Source: Blastococcus sp. TF02A-35 (lineage in GTDB: Bacteria > Actinomycetota > Actinomycetes > Mycobacteriales > Geodermatophilaceae). From it: 64,000 nucleotides of DNA. The stretch is from positions 62,001-126,000 of the forward strand of contig NZ_SPQP01000001.1 of the NCBI RefSeq assembly GCF_004571075.1, written 5' to 3'. The notes beneath the pieces are model-generated. The model searched no databases. It had not been told where the DNA came from and was given only the letters and a program-made list of their open reading frames with translations. Within the stretch, counting starts at the first letter, position 1. The number at the start of each line of letters is the position of its first letter. Below, piece after piece: positions 60,388-64,000 of the stretch. Position numbers and translations under genes: made by a program.

Positions 60388-61266
60388 GTGGATGCCCTGC
60401 GCGTGGCGGTGCTCGGTCCCGGCGGCGTCGGCGGGATGCTCGCCACCCTCCTCGCCCGCCAGGGCCACGCGGTCACCTGCCTCGCGCGCCCGGGGACCGC
60501 CCAGCACCTGGACCGGCACGGGCTGCGGCTGACCAGCGACCGGTTCGGCGAGCTGGCCGTGCCGGTCCACGGCAGCGACCGGCTGACCTCCCCGGTCGAC
60601 GTCCTCCTGGTGACGACCAAGGCCACCCAGCTGGCCGAGGCCCTCGACCGGGTGCCGGCCGACGTGCTCGGGGGCGCGGTGCTCGTCCCGCTGCTCAACG
60701 GCGTCGAGCACATGGCGGCGCTGCGCGAGCGCTACCCCGCTGCGCGGGTGGTCGCCGGCACCATCCGGGTCTTCGCCTCGCGGCCCGCCCCCGGCGAGGT
60801 CCGGCACGACGGGCAGCTGGTGGCCGTGCAGCTGGCGCCGGGCGCCGAGCCCCTCGCCGACGCCCTGCAGGAGGCCGGGGTGGACGTCGCCGTCCGGCCC
60901 GACGAGGCGGGCCTGCTCTGGGACAAGCTCTGCTTCCTGGCGCCCATGGCCCTGCTCACCACCCGGGCCATGACGCCGCTCGGCGCGGTGCGGGACCGGT
61001 ACGGCGACGAGCTGGTCGCCGTCATCGCCGAGGTCGCGGAGGTGGCCCGCGCCGACGGCGCCGCGGCGGACCCCGCGGCCACCCGCGAGTTCGCCTGGTC
61101 GCTGCCCGAGGGCATGCGGTCGTCGATGGAGCGGGACGCCGCGGAGGGCAACCCGACCGAGCTCGAGGCGATCGGCGGCGCTGTGCTGCGGGCGGCCGAC
61201 CGGCACGGGGTCGACGTCCCGGTCACCCGGCGGGTCGTCGAGGAGCTGCGCGCCCGCCTCGGGTGA
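60388..61266 (+). CDS. 2-dehydropantoate 2-reductase-like protein
   Basis: A 292-residue ketopantoate reductase-family enzyme. The N-terminal NADPH motif is VAVLGPGGVGGMLATLLARQG; substrate residues are in LLVTTKATQLAEAL, PLLNGVEHM and LLWDKLCFLAPMALLTT, and NPTELEAIGGAV is the characteristic C-terminal motif. It would reduce ketopantoate to pantoate in CoA synthesis, though paralogues with other 2-ketoacid substrates are common. I chose the GTG with GGGGAGG 9 bases upstream; the ATG 9 bp earlier abuts that Shine-Dalgarno. Confidence 0.83.
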   Translation: MDALRVAVLGPGGVGGMLATLLARQGHAVTCLARPGTAQHLDRHGLRLTSDRFGELAVPVHGSDRLTSPVDVLLVTTKATQLAEALDRVPADVLGGAVLVPLLNGVEHMAALRERYPAARVVAGTIRVFASRPAPGEVRHDGQLVAVQLAPGAEPLADALQEAGVDVAVRPDEAGLLWDKLCFLAPMALLTTRAMTPLGAVRDRYGDELVAVIAEVAEVARADGAAADPAATREFAWSLPEGMRSSMERDAAEGNPTELEAIGGAVLRAADRHGVDVPVTRRVVEELRARLG

Positions 61267-61620
61267 TCAGCCGGCGACGAAGACCCACAGGAGCAGGGTG
61301 GCGCCGATGGCCACCCACAGCAGGGGGACGCGGTTGACCCACCGGGCAGGCGCGACGCGCCTGTTGGCGAACAGCACCCAGGCCACGACCGTGGTCACGA
61401 GGGCGACCAGCGGGTAGGCGACCTAGGCGAAGAACAGCAGGACGCCGAGCACCGAGCCCGCGCTGCCGGCCGCCATTGCGCCGGCGACGACGACCATGAA
61501 CCACACGACCATGAACAGCAGGTAGAGGCCCTGCAGCAGGCCCAGCTCGATGGCAGCGCGGCGCCGGACCGCCGGGTCGAGCGGCAGGCCGGGCGGCGCG
61601 GGCATGGCGGGTGCGGTCAC
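61267..61620 (-). pseudogene. small four-helix membrane protein interrupted by a TAG codon
   Basis: From a GTG at 61620 (or ATG at 61605) a frame of 65 codons, with hydrophobic segments LLQGLYLLFMVVWFMVVVAG and SAGSVLGVLLFFA, stops at TAG (61423-61425). The same frame then continues without interruption for 51 codons of equally hydrophobic, well-biased sequence (VAYPLVALVTTVVAW, NRVPLLWVAIGATLLLWVFVAG) to TGA. The two parts fit one four-helix protein of about 117 residues. One base change (for example TGG or TAC to TAG) explains it. Sequencing error or recent inactivation; the family is unknown. Confidence 0.75.
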
Positions 61621-61678
61621 GGCGGCGGAGCGTAGCGGTGTCCCGGCGCCTCCGGGCTGGTTTCCGCCGCCGGGCCGG

Positions 61679-62626
61679 TCAGAGCTCGCCGGCGCGGAGG
61701 CGGGACAGCCACCCCTCGGCCTCGGTGAACGCGGCGTCGGTGGCCTCACCGGGCACCGGCCGGTTCTCGCGGCCGTCGGCCCGCGGGTAGGACCCGAGGA
61801 ACCGGACGTCGTCGCTCAGCCGGTGCAGCGCCGACAGCGCCTCCCCCACCCGCGGCTCGGCGACGTGCCCCTCGCAGTCCAGCGAGAACGAGTAGACGCC
61901 CAGGCGCTGCCGGGTGGGCCGCGACTCGATGCGGGTCAGGTTGATGTGGCGGACGGCGAACTCGCGGAGCAGGTCCAGCAGGGCGCCGGTGCGGTCGCCC
62001 ACCACCGCCACCAGCGAGGTCTTGTCGTTGCCGGTCGGCGCGGGCAGCGGGCCGGGGCGCTCGACCACCACGAACCGCGTGACGGCCCCGGCGTTGTCGG
62101 CGACGTCGTCGACCAGGCACTCCAGCCCGTAGCGCGAGGCCGCGATGGCCGCGCACACCGCCGCGTCGACCTCGCCCGCCGCGACGGCCGCCGCGGCCGC
62201 CGCCGTCGACGTCGTGGGCATCGGGGTGACCTCGGGCAGCAGCTCGGCCAGGCGACGGCCGGTCTGCGCGAGCGCGTGCGGGTGGCTGGCCAGCGAGCGG
62301 ACCGCGGCGAGCTCCGTGCCCGGGCGGACCGCGAGGACGAACGCGACCTCGAGGAACACCTCCCGGGTGATCACCAGCGGGTCGCCGTCGGCGAGGCCGT
62401 CCATCGTCGCGGGCACCGAGCCCTCGACGGAGTTCTCGAACGGCACGAGGGCGGCGTCGGCGTCACCCGACCGGACGGCGGCGAGGGCGGCGGCGACACT
62501 CGGGCGGGGGGCACGGGGTCCCTCCGCCGTGGCAATCGCCCTGCTCAGGGCCGCTTCGGCGAAGGTACCCTCGGGCCCCAGGTAGACGTACCGCGTCGGC
62601 GACGAGCTGGGTGGCTTCCCGGGCAT
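61679..62626 (-). CDS. pheA: prephenate dehydratase
   Basis: A 315-residue monofunctional enzyme converting prephenate to phenylpyruvate in phenylalanine synthesis. The catalytic domain begins RYVYLGPEGTFAEAAL and has DAALVPFENSVEGSV and the VTRFVVVERPG motif with the catalytic Thr-Arg-Phe. The C-terminal ACT domain (about 210-290) has DKTSLVAVVGDRTGALL and the Phe-binding LTRIESRPTR. ATG start MPGKPPSSSP. Neighbourhood of zincin, serS and pheA is a common actinobacterial grouping. Confidence 0.94.
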   Translation of the reverse strand: MPGKPPSSSPTRYVYLGPEGTFAEAALSRAIATAEGPRAPRPSVAAALAAVRSGDADAALVPFENSVEGSVPATMDGLADGDPLVITREVFLEVAFVLAVRPGTELAAVRSLASHPHALAQTGRRLAELLPEVTPMPTTSTAAAAAAVAAGEVDAAVCAAIAASRYGLECLVDDVADNAGAVTRFVVVERPGPLPAPTGNDKTSLVAVVGDRTGALLDLLREFAVRHINLTRIESRPTRQRLGVYSFSLDCEGHVAEPRVGEALSALHRLSDDVRFLGSYPRADGRENRPVPGEATDAAFTEAEGWLSRLRAGEL

Positions 62627-62735
62627 CCGACGAGGGTAGTGCGCTGAGGGCGAGGCGCACGGCCCACCCGGCACACCGGCCTCGCCACCGGCAGACCCGG
62701 CCCCAGCGGCCGCCCGACCCGCGAGTGGAGGAGCA

Positions 62736-64000
62736 GGTGACCCCCGGCCCGGCCCGCGTCACCCCCGGCGTCCTCCAGGCCGCGCTCTGGCGGCTCCTCG
62801 ACGCCGCCGACGCCGAGGACCCGGCCGCCTTCCTCGACCTGCTCGACGAGTCCGACACCACCCTCGCCGAGAGCGACGACCCCGCCTGGACCGCGTGGCG
62901 GCACGCCTTCGCGGCCCGGCGCGCCCAGCTCGACGGCGACGGCGAGCGCGCGGCCGACGAGGTGGCCGCCGCCCGCGACCTGCTGGACCGCTGCCCGGTC
63001 TCGCCGGAGACGGCGCTGCTCATGGCCTACCTGGCCCACATCGAGGTCACCGCGGACCACCTCGACCACGCGATGCTGCTGGCCGTCGACGCCAGCCTGC
63101 TCACCGACACCCACGGCGCACAGCCCTCCCGCGCGCTGCTGCAGGCGCACCGCTGGCTCTCCCTCACCCTCTCCGGGCTGGACCTCGAGGAGCTGGCGGT
63201 CGCCCACGCCGCGCGCGGCCACCAGGTGGCCGCGGCCCTGCCCGACGTCGGCGACCACGGGCGCCTGCTGCTGCTCTCGGCCCGCCAGCACGTGGAGCTG
63301 GCCCAGACCCTGCGCCGTCGCGGCGACCGCGAGCGCGCCGCCGAGCTGGCGGGCGAGGCGATCGCCCGCGCGACCGCGGCCCGCGAGCTGGCCTGGGAGC
63401 CGACCCAGGCCGAGGCCGACCTGCTCGACGTCGTCCAGGCCTGGGCCCTCATGTGCACCGGGGACCTCGACGACGCCCTCGGGCCGCTGCGGCGCGTCCG
63501 CCGGTCGGTCCAGCGCGACGCCGGCGTCTGGCTGCGCGGCTACACCGACCTCGTGCTGGCCCGGCTGCTCACCGCCGTGGCCAAGCGGGACGGCGACGTC
63601 GTCCTGGGCGAGGAGGCGATCGACCTGCTGGTCGACGCCTCCGGCGCGTTCGCCGCGACGGGCGACCGGCGCCGCTACCGGCAGACGCTGCTGGAGCTGG
63701 GGCAGGACAACGCCGACCTCGGCCGGCCCGCCGAGGCGCTGCACTGGCTGGAGGCCTACCGCGCCGACACCGGCCGGGCGCACGCCCGTGGCCGCGAGAT
63801 GTGGGCGGAGATGTTCGTCCGCCGCAGCCGGCTGCGCGAGGCCGAGCGCCAGGCCGCGGTCCTCCGCCGGCACGCCCTGGAGGACCCGCTCACCGGGCTG
63901 GGCAACCGGCGCAGCGCCGAGCGCCGGCTGGGCTCGCTGCGGCTGGGCGAGGAGCCGCTGTCGCTGGCCGTCGTCGACGTCGACCGGTTCAAGGAGGTCA
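62736..64000 (+). CDS. TPR-like sensor with GGDEF domain (3' partial)
   Basis: An open frame of about 421 codons running off the window. The first 360 residues are helical repeats rich in Ala, Leu, Asp and Arg (ALLMAYLAHIEVTADHLDHA, LEELAVAHAARGHQVAAAL), like tetratricopeptide-type sensors. From about 375 a GGDEF domain begins with HALEDPLTGLGNRRSAERRL and reaches SLAVVDVDRFKEV, where the metal Asp residues occur; the GGDEF signature itself lies beyond the end. The GTG start has GGAGGA 3-8 bases upstream. Divergent from pheA across 109 bp. Confidence 0.85.

Noticed and set aside
61423-61425. TAG read as pyrrolysine or selenocysteine-like insertion
   Set aside because: Selenocysteine uses TGA, no pyrrolysine genes are seen, and such use is not expected in this lineage.

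Overview
The window is a gene-dense stretch of very GC-rich chromosome. Coding strands show strong third-position G/C, many GTG starts and frequent 4-bp start/stop overlaps. Several genes point to a motile, proteasome-bearing actinomycete: GpgS, a FolP2-like DHPS homologue, GuaB1-type GMP reductase, the proteasome activator Bpa ending in GQYL, a class E sortase, an NDMA-type alcohol dehydrogenase and an HtdX/FabG4/FadA2 cluster. Chemoreceptors without mycolate genes fit the Geodermatophilaceae (Blastococcus/Geodermatophilus/Modestobacter) best. That assignment is inference from gene content and style, not a database match.

Layout. 1-3.2 kb: end of a GGDEF/degenerate-EAL protein, glucosyl-3-phosphoglycerate synthase, a glycerophosphodiester phosphodiesterase. 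3.2-6.7 kb: HAD phosphatase, NDMA-type alcohol dehydrogenase with divergent TetR, a second TetR. 6.8-12.7 kb: MenB, low-complexity membrane protein, NUDIX, MaoC, LOG-family protein, alpha/beta hydrolase, geranylgeranyl-reductase-like flavoprotein. 12.7-17.7 kb: membrane diguanylate cyclase, unknown membrane protein, secreted M6 metalloprotease, tRNA-Ser(UGA). 17.8-25.5 kb: MFS carrier, complete peptide-type ABC operon, class E sortase with a 51-residue partner. 25.7-33.4 kb: fatty-acyl cluster (acyl-CoA dehydrogenase, HtdX, FabG4, FadA2, TetR, acyl-CoA-oxidase-like enzyme). 33.5-38.5 kb: TRIC-like channel, SpoIIE-type phosphatase, EAL phosphodiesterase, DUF1059 protein. 38.6-47.4 kb: mostly catabolic or cofactor enzymes, HU, a family VIII esterase, FolP2, thioesterase, acyl-CoA ligase. 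47.5-51.6 kb: Bpa and two chemoreceptors, the second frameshifted. 51.8-56.6 kb: HAD pair and SerRS, then GuaB1 and a zincin. 56.7-64 kb: small proteins, MarR/MMPL pair, ketopantoate-reductase-like enzyme, a TAG-interrupted membrane protein, PheA and the start of a GGDEF protein.

Two themes cross the window. First, cyclic-di-GMP and chemotaxis: two complete enzymes, two edge-truncated GGDEF proteins and two chemoreceptors. Four of the six with visible upstream DNA carry TNNA-N15/16-GCCGA elements resembling sigma-28/FliA/WhiG promoters. Second, long perfect hairpins. Two exact 40-bp palindromes share the core GGCCGANATGGCCATNTCGGCC, degenerate relatives occur elsewhere, and a 25-bp-arm hairpin separates two lipid genes.

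I see no CRISPR array, insertion sequence, prophage or integrase. Most of the window is ordinary core or lineage chromosome, and no wholly new multi-gene system is evident. The strongest leads are the possible sigma-28-like regulon and the palindrome family. Two broken genes (frameshifted chemoreceptor, amber-interrupted membrane protein) deserve read-level checking.
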